In this document: positions 10,936 through 22,010 of the stretch, piece by piece
Layout of the letters: each line of letters opens with the position of its first letter
How positions within the stretch are numbered: position 1 is the stretch's first letter
DNA from: Cryptomeria japonica
Lineage: Eukaryota; Streptophyta; Pinopsida; Cupressales; Cupressaceae
Assembly: GCF_030272615.1 (NCBI RefSeq)
Contig: NC_081410.1
Location: 126,655,140-126,719,139, forward strand
DNA length: 64,000 nucleotides
Direction: 5' to 3'
Notes under the pieces: generated by a model
Told to the model about the DNA's origin: nothing
The model's database searches: none
Seen by the model: the letters and a program-made list of their open reading frames with translations, nothing else
Made by a program: the position numbers and the translations under genes

Positions 10936-13900
10936 TTATGACAATAATGAGTGAAACTTATCAAAAACCGATTTAAAATCCTGCATAAAAGTCTTCATGG
11001 CTATAGACCATGACTCAATTAATGAGGTAGCAACCTCACTTTCCATTTGCATTTGAGAGTTCTGTTCTTCCATGGCATCAATTGTGCTCATCTCTTGAGT
11101 GATCGTTAATGCTTCCAGATTAAGAAAGCACTTTTGAAGAATTTGCAGTCTGGGTAGTAAAACCAGTTGAAGTTCCTGCAAATCTCTGGTTTGGTTGCTA
11201 ATCTCCACTTCAATTCTGGTAGACTGGAGCTGAAACCGGTGAACAGTTTGCCCATATGTAGTGAAGGAATCATAGGGCGTCTTAAAGGTGCTTATGTATG
11301 CCTGCAAATTAGATTGCAGTTTTTCCTTCTGTGCAAACACATCATCACAAAATAGATGGGGTTGGCTGATTTTTCTTAACAGTAGCTTGCCCTCATCCAT
11401 AGCATCTCTTATGTTCTTCTGTTGTTTCAAAAGCTCAGACTGGAGCTCGTTTAGTTTCTTCACTAAGGTAGTGTTTAGTGCCTTTTGATGCTTCTTTTGT
11501 GCATCAGCTTCAACAACCTCTTCTAGACATTGTACCTAGTCCTCCACAATTGTACATAGAAGTTTTCATTGGGCCAAAGAGGAATCAATACTAGGGAGGT
11601 TAGTACCAAGAATCAAACTGGTAAGAGTGTCAACCGCAGTTTGAATAACATCTTTCTCCTTTTTCCTCCTTAATGCTTCCAGTTGCTCTTGTGCAAGCTT
11701 AATGGTTTGGAGTAGCTCTGATTCATTTGCAGATTGGAGGTAAATAGGACTGGTGATGTTAGCCAGTTTGGCTTGACCTTCAGTTGCCTTTGGGGTTTCC
11801 ACTTGTGTGCTCTTTGATTCTTCCTTCTTCTCTTCGGCTCTTTGCTTTTCCTCTTCTGCCTTCTTTTGCTCCTCTTCTTCTTTCTTTTTCTTCTCATCTT
11901 CCTTCTTCCTTTCTTCTTCCTTCTTCTTCTCCTCTTCCTTCCTTTTCTCTTCTTCTTTCCTTTTCTCTTCCTCTTTATTCTTCTCCTCCTCTTTCTTCTT
12001 TTCTTCCTCTTTCCTCTTTTCCTCTTCCTTCTTCTCCTCCTCTGTCTTCTTCTCCTCCTCTTTCTTCTTCTCTTCCTCTTTCCTCTTTTCCTCTTCTTTT
12101 CTCTTTTCTTCTGCTTGTTTCCTCTTCTCTTCTTCTTTCTCTTTATTAGCTTTCTCCTTCTCCTGTTTCTCCTTGTCTATATCCAGAGTGATATCATCAC
12201 CATCTAGTGCATCCACATCAATAGTGTCCACCTTTTCTGTGGCTTGTTCTTCCTCATCATTTAATGCCTCAACCAAGTTTCTAATTTTTGGTTCCTATTC
12301 AACCTTTCTATTGGCTTCATCTACTCGGTGCATTTTCAGAGCGGCTTTGGCATGGACGTGTGTATCTTTCACCACTTTAGAGGCTTTGCCTTTGAGTAAC
12401 AAGAGTCTTCTTCTTCTCATGAAGAAGAGGCCTTTGTACCGGTTCACGATTTCAAACAATTCAGAGTTAGAAGCATCAGGGAAGTATTCTACAAAAATCT
12501 TCTCTCTGATCTCCTATTCTTTCTCGATGGTAATGTGCCATTTATTATCTAAAGAATTGTATAAAGAATCTGGTGTCTCAGATCTAATGTCTGATGGTGA
12601 CCGGTCACAAACACATAGATAGTTGATGATTTCCCGCTCTACTTCTTCTCTCTCATTATCACTAAAATCATCAAAATATTCTTTCAAATCACTAAGCAAT
12701 TTTCTTTTAATGTTCTTAATAGTCCTCTGACAATATGTCATCGGCTTATAAGAAGACATATCAATATTTACCGATGTTGATGAGGCAGGTTCATTGCCGG
12801 TTGACTTTTCCTTCTTCCTTATTTGCCTAGTCTTCTTAGGCCGCACTTCACATTCTGTATCCTTAGAATCTAGTGAGTTGCTCTTGGTCTTCCGCTTCCT
12901 TTCAAAACTTTAGTAGGAGCAACTTCCAGTTTCTTCTTGGCAGGTGACCGTTTGGTCACTTTAGGACTTGCTGAGGTAACCAGTGCTGATACCGATGGCA
13001 CTGCCTTTCCCTTCTTCATTGAAGGTTCTTCAACCGGTTTTATCCTTTCCAAGTAGGTGTTGGTTCTCTTCTTCTTCAGATCAAGAGGCGAGGCAAGTAG
13101 GGTAGAGGCATACCCATCTAGCATGTCATACATCACCTCATATCCCATGGGTTCAACTTTTTCTTTTTTGGGCTCCACTGCCTCCATCATGCACTCATCT
13201 ACTCTGATGATAAAGCAGATGTCCTCTTCATACTTCTTAACAATATCGCCAGATATCCTCATCCACTGGCTCATTTTTCGCTTGAATTCATCAAAATATT
13301 TATTCAAGACTTTAGGATATCCGGTTCCCACCGCTTGAATACTTTCTCTGATTTATTTGGTAACCGGTTGGTCAACAGACCATTGAATATCACTGACTCC
13401 CAGAAAATAGCCTTGAAAGTAGAAAAACAGACCTACCAAAAGTTGTCCAAATTTGAATCTTAGGGCACTGTCCTGTTTGATAGACTTCAGGTTTATTAGA
13501 AGTTGTTTCTGCAAACAGGTGCATAGATCAAATGACGCATCTTCCATGATCATTCTATAGGTGGCATTTACCACAGCAACAGAGACATAGTTTATTCTGC
13601 TAGCATAGAACGTCTAGTATCTGATCACCATACAAGCATACTTGACCAAATCATCCTTGATGGTGTTGACAGTCATTCCCCATTGGTCGCTCATAGAACC
13701 GGTGAGTTTAGTCATTTCAGTCTTGATGAATTTTCTTAGGGCTGGCACCTCACCAGTGTTGCAGAAACTGGTGACGACATGAATGGCTTCAGGCGTAATG
13801 TCATGTGTCCTTTCGAGATACATCTTGTCGCAATGCACTCTGCTCAGAATGATGCAGATGTGATCTTCCATAAATTCTTCTAGAAAGTACACCGCATTGT

Positions 13901-14150
13901 GATGTTTCTTCCTCTACAGGATGTTGTATTCTGGTTTGATCTTTCTGTCATCCCCGCAGAACAGACCTAGCTAGGAATGGATCACTAGAGATCCTAGGTC
14001 TTCCAATTTACAATCAATGTACCCTGAAATATCACCTTCCACTATAACTCTAGCAGGTATTTGGGATAGGGCATTGTATTTCATCTTCCGTTGGATAAAA
14101 TCCACTAAATCAATAGGTGCACTAGAATTGGAGTGTGATGCAGAAGCCAT
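10936..14150 (-). pseudogene. Unrecognised protein of about 1,070 residues carried by C2 (decayed)
   Basis: From an ATG at 14150 (MASASHSNSSAPIDLVDFIQ) one frame runs to about 12860. After a single frame change near 12846-12870 it continues to a stop at 10936. In-frame stops interrupt it at about 13971, 13914, 13614, 13353, 12514, 12295, 11566 and 11536. Six are TAG, fitting CAG to TAG changes. The N-terminal 450 residues look globular. A basic, Ser/Pro-containing hinge follows (about 13050-12780). Then comes a segment of about 120 residues made of EEKRKEEEK-type repeats (11850-12150), likely a long single helix. A coiled-coil C-terminus (11463-10936) is rich in Leu, Gln and Glu. I recognise no enzyme motif. 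It lies where pol would be in a Copia element. It could be a captured gene or an element-specific structural protein. Confidence 0.6.
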
Positions 14151-14346
14151 GATTAACTAATAAACAAGAATTTCGATAAATACCTTTAGAATTTCAAAAT
14201 TTAGGGTTTGTCAATACAGTGCACACTTCACCACTTTGATTGTTTGAATACTGCTTTGTGTTCTTCTCTTGATTGATTGTTACTATCTTTGAATTCTACT
14301 ACAAAGTTTTGAAATCTCTATGAGTCGCAAGTCGAATCGCCTTTTG

Positions 14347-15118
14347 TCACTGTGCTCTTGAAAAATTCTTCACTTGTAAATATCTTCCAGTGTTGTGTAT
14401 AACAGACCTACATTCAAATGCTCTATGCCCAAACTTGTTGCATGCATAGCAGTTACCATTGAATCTATTGGTTCTAGGCTTATTGCATTCAAATGCTCTA
14501 TGCCCAAACTTGTTGCATGCATAGCAGTTACCATTGAATCTATTTCTACATACATTAGTAGTATGTCCTTCCTTGAGACAATTAAAGCAAACAGGTTTAA
14601 AATTTTTCTTACCTTTATCCTTTGGTGTTGGTTGCTTCTTTGATACTCCATCTTTTGTTCTAGATGTTTCACCTTCTTCATAATAAGAGAAACCAAGTCT
14701 ATTAGTATTCTTTACGGGTTTAGCTGATTCAAGCTTTTGCTCTAGCTTAACAGTGCTCTTATTGAATTTGGCAAGTATTTCCTTTGTCTCGATGAGTTCC
14801 TTGGTAATAGAAGCATTGGATTCCTTCAGTTTTCCTTCGGTTCTCAAGCTCTTAGCACATTCTGATAGTCAGTCCTTCTAGTTCCCTTCTCAGGTTGGCA
14901 TTAGACTCATTTAGTTTTTCAACTTCTTCAACTAGGGCTTCCATGTCCGCTTCATCAGAAGAACTATTTTTAGTAAGCTCCATCAGTTTTTCAGCATGCC
15001 CTCTTCTTTTTTCTAGAGAGGCTTTATATTTGACTTTGAGTTCATCATAGGATTTCTCAGTTTGAGTGAGCCAATGAGTAAGTTCCCTCACAGTGTATTC
15101 CCCCATATCTCCTTCCAA
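14347..15118 (-). pseudogene. C-terminal gag remnant of C2 with duplicated zinc knuckle
   Basis: The first frame (15118-14852) begins MEGDMGEYTVRELTHWL and is a Glu/Lys-rich coiled-coil region (SYDELKVKYKASLEKRRGHA, LVEEVEKLNESNANLRREL), as in the C-terminal half of plant Copia gag. A frame change leads to 14847-14347, which has three CCHC knuckles: CFNCLKEGHTTNVC and two copies of CYACNKFGHRAFEC. The two identical knuckles come from a 75-bp (25-codon) in-frame tandem duplication at about 14411-14560. The capsid N-terminal half is missing: the frame starts only about 25 bases after the primer site. Zinc knuckles bind the RNA genome during packaging, so this fragment may be the part kept for packaging. 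Confidence 0.7.
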
Positions 15119-15142
15119 GTGGTTAAACTTATAGAAAGGTTG

Positions 15143-15154
15143 GCTCTGATACCA
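15143..15154 (-). promoter_or_regulatory. Primer binding site of C2 (initiator Met-tRNA type)
   Basis: The minus strand reads TGGTATCAGAGC, the common plant Copia primer site, five bases inside the LTR end at 15160. Confidence 0.85.
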
Positions 15155-15159
15155 ATTGA

Positions 15160-16269
15160 TGAATACTAAGAGGGGGGGGTGAATTAGTATACCAAAAAAT
15201 ACTGAACTTAAACAGTTTAGCAGTCAACCGGTATAACAAATTTACTAACAAACTGATTAAGACAAATGCAAACCAAACAACAAATAAGGCATTCACCCAC
15301 AATAGCACAATCACCATAACACAAGATGTTTTGACGTGGAAACCCAAATGGGAAAAACCACAGTGAGCAAAAACTCACAAGTAACTATCTGCAGAATAGA
15401 AACCAGACCAGTTAAGGTTAGACCAGTTAAGGTCAGACCAGTTAAGGTCATACAATGTTCTTCACCAGAATAGATCCTGTTAGGAATCTAGATCTGTGTT
15501 AGGAGATAAGTCTGATTAAAGAATACCTTGTGAGAGGATTTTAGATTCACAGTTGTGAACCACCTTGTTAGAGGCTTTTCTGGGCCTACCCGGTTAAGGG
15601 TTTCAAACTTGTTGAAGATGTGAGTAATCAACAAGTGAGTGATCTAGAAAATAGCATAGTCTGCCTGGTTAGATCCTTGATAGCTCATTGTTAATGCATT
15701 TCAGCATTACTTCAGTCTTCAATATCTCCACACTCTGTTTCTTCACAAAGATCTTTCTCTTCTATGATCACACATACAAAAAAAAACATCAATCACCTAA
15801 AACCCTAGACATGATGTCCTTATAAAGGAATTTGATTTCATGTCGGTCCATTAGGATTACATTGTAAGCTCCTAGGTTCAGTGCATCTGGACACATTTAG
15901 TAACACGACACAAAATCACCACCAAAGTGTTGGTGGAAGATAACTCATCACAGAAATACCGGTTGGTAACTCATCACAGAGTAATACTAGTTCATACATT
16001 TAACCAATTACCGGTTGTCAAAATGAAGACTGGGAAAAATGATAACTACCGCTTTATTCCTTCATTCCGCTTGAGATCTTCATACTGCTTGGGTCTTCAT
16101 ATTGCTTGAGATCGGTAAACACTTTCTACAAAACATTGATAGTCTAAAGACTATAATACATAATACCGGGTGGAACAAATACCATTTTGAGCATAACTCA
16201 TACATACAAAAAGTGATCTCAAAGCAAGTGTGTGTCCATCAATGACAATGACAATCGTCATCAAAATGC
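15160..16269 (-). repeat. 5' LTR of C2
   Basis: Partner of 9519-10656. It contains a short local triplication of the segment AGACCAGTTAAGGT at about 15405-15450 that the other copy lacks. The terminal bases after ATGC (CAACA in the partner) are replaced by TATCTC, so the outer end is lost or rearranged. Confidence 0.8.
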
Positions 16270-16309
16270 TATCTCAAGGGTAGAAAACCCCCTCCTCTAC
16301 ACTAGTAAT

Positions 16310-16690
<381 letters not shown>

Positions 16691-16710
16691 ATTTTCTTTA
16701 TTAAAAATTG

Positions 16711-16875
16711 TGCGTATGGAGTACTGAGCCTATTAGTTTGTTGCCTTGCCATAACATTTTTAAGGCATAGGAGCGCATATGCGGTAATTATAAGTTCTAA
16801 GCGCATATAGGGTGAAAACAAAAATATCATTGGGCTTGCCAAGATTTTAGGGACTAACAATGCGTACATGGTATT
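16711..16875 (+). repeat. Left-edge repeated motifs
   Basis: GTGCGTATGGAGTA (16711), GCGCATATGCGGTA (16773), GCGCATATAGGGTG (16801) and TGCGTACATGGTA (16861) look like diverged copies of one motif. They resemble motifs near 61221-61365. Confidence 0.4.
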
Positions 16876-16987
16876 TAGACATAGTTTTATTTGCCCAAGA
16901 GCCTCAATGGCTTCAAAAGAAGTTTTTGAGGTCATTGAAGGCCCCACTGCAACTATCTGCACTTCTATCATTGTTTTATACATATAA

Positions 16988-17174
16988 GTAAGTGAATTGT
17001 TTTGTTTTTGCATGATTTCAAATGATTGAATTGTTGTTCTTATTAGTTTTGTCAATATTATTGTGATTGTTTAATAGTTTTGATTCAAAAGAATAATGAT
17101 AAGATGCATATTTATGGTTATTTCATTGTTTATGAACTTTTGTTTACATATATATGTAATATGATTCTATTTAG
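16988..17174 (+). other. Probable intron in the 5' part of the split gene
   Basis: The sequence GTAAGTG follows AA at 16988. An AT-rich stretch ends in TATTTAG at 17174, giving consensus splice sites and a plausible 187-bp intron. The upstream exon would begin before 16960 and its coding frame is not clear. Confidence 0.4.
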
Positions 17175-17247
17175 GACAACCATAGGAAAGAACAAGCAAG
17201 GAACGATGGAACAATGAGAGGCTAAAAAGGAAAGACAAAGGTAGCAT

Positions 17248-17802
17248 ATGAAGAAATTATGTGACATAAGAATAGTGGGACAAGAAGGTATGTCATCCTC
17301 AACATCTCAATTCTATTTACCAAACGAACATAATGCACCTAATGCAATTGAAGAAGAGACATTTGATTTACCATATGAACCTAATGCAATTGAAGAAGAG
17401 ATCACATTGAATAATCAATTAAATGATGATCATACACCTGCTCTGTTTGATGAATTGAATGTACACAATGCACCAATGTTAACACCTCCTAGAATCATTC
17501 ATAGGAAACCAAAGTATCTAATTGACATTGATGAGAATATATTGAAGCCAACGCCCGGTAAAATAAATGAACAAACTTGTAGGAGAATGGTTAAAATAAT
17601 ATGGCAAAACTATTTTGAAAACTTAAATCAAACCGCAAGATGTCAATTAATTGTTCAAATGATTAAAAATTTGAATTTTAGAGAGATAGTAAAAATTCTA
17701 GGCATAAGATCATCTGAAAGTAACAACGAAAGAACTATTGTGAGAAATATATTTGATTCATATCAAGCTATTGGTTCAAAATCATGTCCTAAAGATTCTA
17801 AT
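17248..17802 (+). pseudogene. 5' part of a transposase-like gene, split by element A
   Basis: An ATG at 17248 opens about 185 codons that run up to the insertion point. The protein starts MKKLCDIRIVGQEG, has a short internal repeat (APNAIEEETFDLPYEPNAIE), then a basic/hydrophobic region (RRMVKIIWQNYFENLNQTAR, LIVQMIKNLNFREIVKILG). It ends inside element A's LTR only because of the insertion. The other half of the gene resumes at 36390 after the duplicated CTAAT. An in-frame TAG just upstream (17242) supports this ATG as the start of the exon's open part, although an earlier spliced start is possible. The function of this half is unknown; the downstream half carries the recognisable motifs. 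Confidence 0.6.
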
Positions 17803-19194
17803 TGTAGTCACACAAATCTGTCCAGCTTAATTAAATAAATATTCGCTATTTATTTGATTAAAAATCCATTAGCCATCAATTAATTAAATTAATATTTAAT
17901 TAATTCATCTCCAAATATTCTTCTATTAATTAAATAAATTATTCAATTTATTTTAATTAATTCATTAAACCAAATACAAATCAATTAAATAAATAAAATA
18001 TATTTATTTAATTAAATCCCCTTTTCCTCTTTTAAATAAATTAAATAAAACATTTATTTAAATCATTATCCCCACCCCACTTGCATTTTCCTACAAATGC
18101 AACTTGCACACATTTATTGAAATAAATCAATTTTTATTTTAATAAAATCCTATTTTCCCTCACCCACCAAATCCACTTGCAAAAATCTAATCCCCTTCTA
18201 GATTCTTCTAACCCCTTCCTAATTAGCCTAATCCATCCCCTAATTATTGTCATATTCCTAAGCAAAATGGAGTCACTTCTCAAAGACTCCAAAGTCTTTG
18301 AAAATCATTTAATGCTTTATGTGTTCAACAAATTAACCCCCAAAGTCTTCTAAGACCACTAATAGCTCTTACATGACCATTTATGGCTCTTACATAACCA
18401 TTTATGATTATTTCAAACTTGTCTCCCCAAACATTTATTGTTTTGACCATATTCATCCATTTCACATTTGCACAAGAATCTATCTATTGGATAAAAGCTT
18501 TATTCTTTGAATAAAGAGTTTATTCATTCAGTTAACCTTGACTTTAACTCCCAAGGTCATATCAAGCATTTAATGCTTATTCCCTCTCCTCTCAACCTAT
18601 CTCACATTGACACTTGTCATTCTGGGATTGGGTTGAAAGCCCTCACATGGATTTTGAAATCATTCAATCCTAACCCTTGTTGAGATTGTTCAATCTCAAC
18701 CATCCATTGCTCCATTTTTCCTATAAATAGAGCCCATTTCTTCATAATCCAGATCCTGAAAACTTGTATGCATTTAAGCTATAGGCATTTTAAGAGAGCA
18801 TTTTAGCATAATTAACTAATATCTTGTCATTTTGGTTAAAATAAATCATTTTAACATCAATAGCATAGTATTAGCTTTTCATTTCACATTTGAAGCACAA
18901 TACTACAATCTCAATCCTCCATAAGCATCCATAGTGCAAAAAGCTGCTGAGAGCTACACTATTTTGGAACATGGAGAGGAGAGGAACAAGGGAGAAAGGA
19001 GCCAAGACCATGCTAAGAGGCATTTGGAGATGTCTCATTATCTTTGTTTCTTTAGTTAGATATATTAGCATGTTTTTAGTGTCTCTCTTGGTATGCCTTT
19101 TTAGATTAGTTTTTGATTGACTAACACTAACGATCTTTTGGTTTTCATGTGTTGTTTTGTCATTTGCTAACCTTGTCCATTTAGGAGGGCATCA
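17803..19194 (+). repeat. 5' LTR of A
   Basis: Begins TGTAGTCACACAAATCTG and ends GGAGGGCATCA. The LTR promoter TATA box CTATAAATAG is at 18721-18730. U3 is rich in TTAATTAAATAAA tracts. A conserved U5-side block (ATAAGCATCCATAGTGCAAA and onward, near 18920-19000) is shared with element B. Confidence 0.95.
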
Positions 19195-19196
19195 TT

Positions 19197-19213
19197 TGGT
19201 GAACCCGATGTGA
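19197..19213 (+). promoter_or_regulatory. Primer binding site of A (tRNA-Trp type)
   Basis: TGGTGAACCCGATGTGA begins two bases after the LTR. Elements B and D have TGGTGAACCCGACGT here. From memory this is complementary to the 3' end of plant tRNA-Trp. The single CG to TG change in A is typical of decay. Confidence 0.7.
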
Positions 19214-19292
19214 ATCCAAGCACCAAAAACATACCAATTTTTTTGTAAACTAACATGTCTGATTGTTGAAATTGTCACATAGGTTGCGCTTT

Positions 19293-19494
19293 AGCGCTAT
19301 TGAACACGTTTTAGCGCTACCGACACTTTTTGTTTTAGCGCTATTGTTCTTACAATAGCGCTATTGTCAAAGTTTCAGCGCTTTTGAAGTGGTTTTAGCG
19401 CTTTTGTCGTTATTCTGGCGCTATCGATAAACTTTTAGCGCTTTTGGCTCTCTGTCATTCCTCTTCTTTCAGCGCTTTTGTGTTAAATAGCGCT
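19293..19494 (+). repeat. 5' leader array of AGCGCT motifs in 20-bp phase
   Basis: AGCGCT occurs at 19293, 19313, 19337, 19357, 19377, 19397, 19437, 19471 and 19489, with a GGCGCT variant at 19417. From 19337 to 19437 the spacing is exactly 20 bases each time. The fuller motif is TTTTAGCGCTWTTG; bases between cores vary, so this is a phased motif array and not a plain tandem repeat. It lies 100-300 bases after the primer site. Element B has only degenerate traces (TTTGGCACTATT, TTCAGTGCTTTT, 42030-42065). Confidence 0.85.
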
Positions 19495-20340
19495 TCTATT
19501 CAAACACAGACTAGTGCTATTGTAATAGAGAGTTGTACGAAAATTCCTTGTAACCAAAAACCAAAAAATTTAGGCTTGTAGAAGCCCACCAAAACATGTG
19601 GATTTTTCTAACATATTGTCTTTCATGCAGGTTCTAATCTTTTTGTGCAGGGGAAGGAGTTAGTTTAGATGCTTTAAAAGTTTCTTTTTTACTTTCTTTT
19701 AACAAAAGTTGGTTAAAAAGAATCCATTTTTCCTTCTTGCACAAGTTAAAATAAACCTCACATTTTATTTTGGAGTGCATAAAATGAACCTCAAACTTGT
19801 TTTTGGTGCTTAAAAAGAAAATTCATCTTTCTCTATTGCAAGTAAAAAGAACAACAACTTCAAAATTTTGCTTTCATTGCAAGTTAGGATTCATCTTCAT
19901 TTTGGTGCTTAAAATCAACAAACAAAGTTTCTTTCCTTGCATCAAACTTAAAAAATCACAAGCCACACTTCAATTTTTGGGCAAATAAAAAGAACAATCC
20001 ACTTGTTTTGATTTTTTTTTTTTTTGCAAAAACAAATTTTACTTCAAGCAAAACATGTTTTTCATTAAGTTGACCAGGATTTCTAAATTCTAGATTACAA
20101 AACACATTGCCTTTGAAGTTAAAAAGAACACCATGACTGTTGGAGCAACATCTCCAAATAGTTAGATCACATTTGAAATGGTGGATTAAAAAGAACAAGT
20201 GTCTTTCGTGCTTGGCACACTTGTGCAAAAAAGTCAGTCGAGTGGTCCTACCTCTAACACACACTATCCTCTCCCTTGGCTTTTGTGGTCCTAGGTGCAA
20301 GAGAAAAGTGTTAGTAACACTCAAAATTTTTATCTTTTTA

Positions 20341-20541
20341 AGAGAGGCCTGCCAAGGGATCGATACTCTTGGGAAGGATCTCGAGTGGTAAATCCTTCGA
20401 GCCGCTATAGAAATCAGGTGAGAGCGAAAGCTGTAGCCTTGGGTATAGCTGTTCCTACAGTGTAACTGGCCGAAAGGACAAATGGGCCCCACCACTAGTT
20501 ACAAGGCTCTTAAGTGAGTCACTGCAGAATGAACTTATGTC
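20341..20541 (+). ncRNA. Conserved structured-looking leader segment of A
   Basis: About 200 bases are nearly identical to 42932-43133 in element B, while flanking leader sequence differs by substitutions and indels. Visible pairings: AGTGG (20384) with CCGCT (20402), which is AGCGG with CCGCT in B, so the change keeps a G-U pair; CTGTAG with CTACAG (about 20430-20460); and GAAA loops closed by AGC/GCT and CC/GG. No coding frame is supported. In retroelements such a leader segment could serve packaging, dimerisation or translation; which is not known here. Confidence 0.5.
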
Positions 20542-21197
20542 CAAAAATATCGAACATGACTAAACACCTTTAAGTAGTAGCCCACCCGTTCTATTGATTG
20601 AGGATATTTGTGATATAATTTAGTGCAAGAGCATAGATGGTTTTGCTCCCAAGATACTCACCATACATATTTCCTTGAGTAGAAACATAGCTTTTTGAAA
20701 AGTCACTTGTGGCTTGATAAAGGTGGTGACTCCCCCATCATAGGGATCATCTATTTGTTATACTCGTGCAAGACTTAGTATATCACATCCTTACCTGCCA
20801 CGGCGGGATTCATAAGGTATGTAGTACCAAAGTCGAAGAAATATCAAGATGTGGGCTAAATTTATCACAACTGGCCATTTGACATTAGGGATAAAAAGTG
20901 TTTGAAGTGTGTTCGTTTTAAAGACAAAGTGCAAATTGAGCCGACTTCAGGCTTTGGAAATACACCTTAAAATACATCTAAAGGAAGGCTCATATACAAG
21001 TCCAAGGATTGGGTTAATCTAGACCCATACTCATTTGTGCCTTTTGGGCAACATTCTTGTGTTTGTGTGCTTGCTTTGTTTTCTTGTCAAGGAAAAATCA
21101 GAAAATCAATCCCAAAAACAAAGTATTCATCCAACATCTTTTAAATACAACCAAAAACATCAAAAACAAAGTGCAAACAACAAAGAATCAAAATTTT

Positions 21198-21581
21198 ATG
21201 ACCATTCTTCACATCTTGCGAAAGAAGAAGCGTCATCAGAATATCAACTTGAAAAGAAGACCATTAAGCTCAAAGGCTTTGATCAAACGAGGGGAATTTT
21301 TCTACATCAATAGACAAATCTTTGTCTCTCATAGAGTCTTTCTACATCGTATGCAACTCTACCTTCAAGGAAAAACAAACGAATTTGATTTCGAATCATT
21401 GAACCGCAGAGCTTTTATGCAATATAGAGCTCTGAGTTATCACAAAAACCAAGGAGGTAAGATTAATCCCAACTTTTTCCCAAACGTCTGCATCACCTAC
21501 AACACAGCTCGAGAAATACCTCCAACACCTGAAAGGGAAGAGGTAGAGTTTGTCCCATTTGTGACACAAAGTTTTTATTGA
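21198..21581 (+). CDS. Small upstream ORF (127 codons) of element A
   Basis: The ATG at 21198 opens 127 codons ending VPFVTQSFY-stop, about 430 bases before gag. Element B has the same ORF at 43789-44172 with identical length and no indels. By eye the two copies differ by roughly 18 synonymous and 13 amino-acid-changing substitutions, whereas drift alone would favour changing ones about three to one. The N-terminal third is basic (LRKKKRHQN, LKRRPLSSKALIKR); the rest contains NRRAFMQYRALSYHKNQGGK and a proline/acidic end. I recognise no domain. Extra ORFs upstream of gag-pol are known in the Tat lineage, but this one is shorter than Ogre ORF1. Confidence 0.5.
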   Translation: MTILHILRKKKRHQNINLKRRPLSSKALIKRGEFFYINRQIFVSHRVFLHRMQLYLQGKTNEFDFESLNRRAFMQYRALSYHKNQGGKINPNFFPNVCITYNTAREIPPTPEREEVEFVPFVTQSFY

Positions 21582-22010
21582 AGTTGAAAACATTTTCATC
21601 CATCATCTTATCCATACATCATCACTTCATCATTAATCCGTTCCAACTCTCAAAACATTAAGAGGTTCTTGTCCCAAAGTTCTCTTTTAGATATTGCTTG
21701 AAATCAAACACATCACATCACTTTTTAGATTGTTTCTATGTCTAGGATAAGCTCATCCTAAGAGACACATCTACATAGGTTAAAACTAGTCCATGAGTGA
21801 ATCCTCTCATTACTAGGTAGTTAAATCTGTAACACATCTCAGATTTCTCTACACCTTATCACATCAAATCTTATCAAAACAAACAAGCAATTCAAAGAAG
21901 GAATTTCAGTTACATCCACCTTAAAGGTGCTAGAGATCCACGTGCAACACAATTCACCAACCATCAATCTCTCATTTTCACACAACTTCAACAAAAAGCT
22001 TATAAACAAA

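Larger units (their letters stand above)
9519..16269 (-). mobile_element. Non-autonomous Copia-like LTR element C2 with an unrecognised ORF
   Basis: Two LTRs of about 1.1 kb flank a 4.5-kb interior. On the minus strand the order is 5' LTR (15160-16269), Met-tRNA primer site, a gag C-terminal remnant, a decayed reading frame of about 1,070 codons, polypurine tract (10657-10670) and 3' LTR (9519-10656). I see no protease, integrase, reverse transcriptase or RNase H. The element would therefore have needed proteins from another Copia element. The right LTR lacks the last few bases after ATGC, and no clean target duplication was found; the flanks share only ATCTC. Confidence 0.8.

Noticed and set aside
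11784-12622. Long plus-strand open frames rich in Ser, Phe and Leu
   Set aside because: They are the complement of the Glu/Lys repeat tract of the minus-strand C2 gene, a low-complexity artefact.
19956-20495. 179-codon minus-strand frame over the leader of A, partly shared with B
   Set aside because: The shared part is the conserved leader RNA segment. The upstream parts differ, and the frame has no codon-level conservation pattern.
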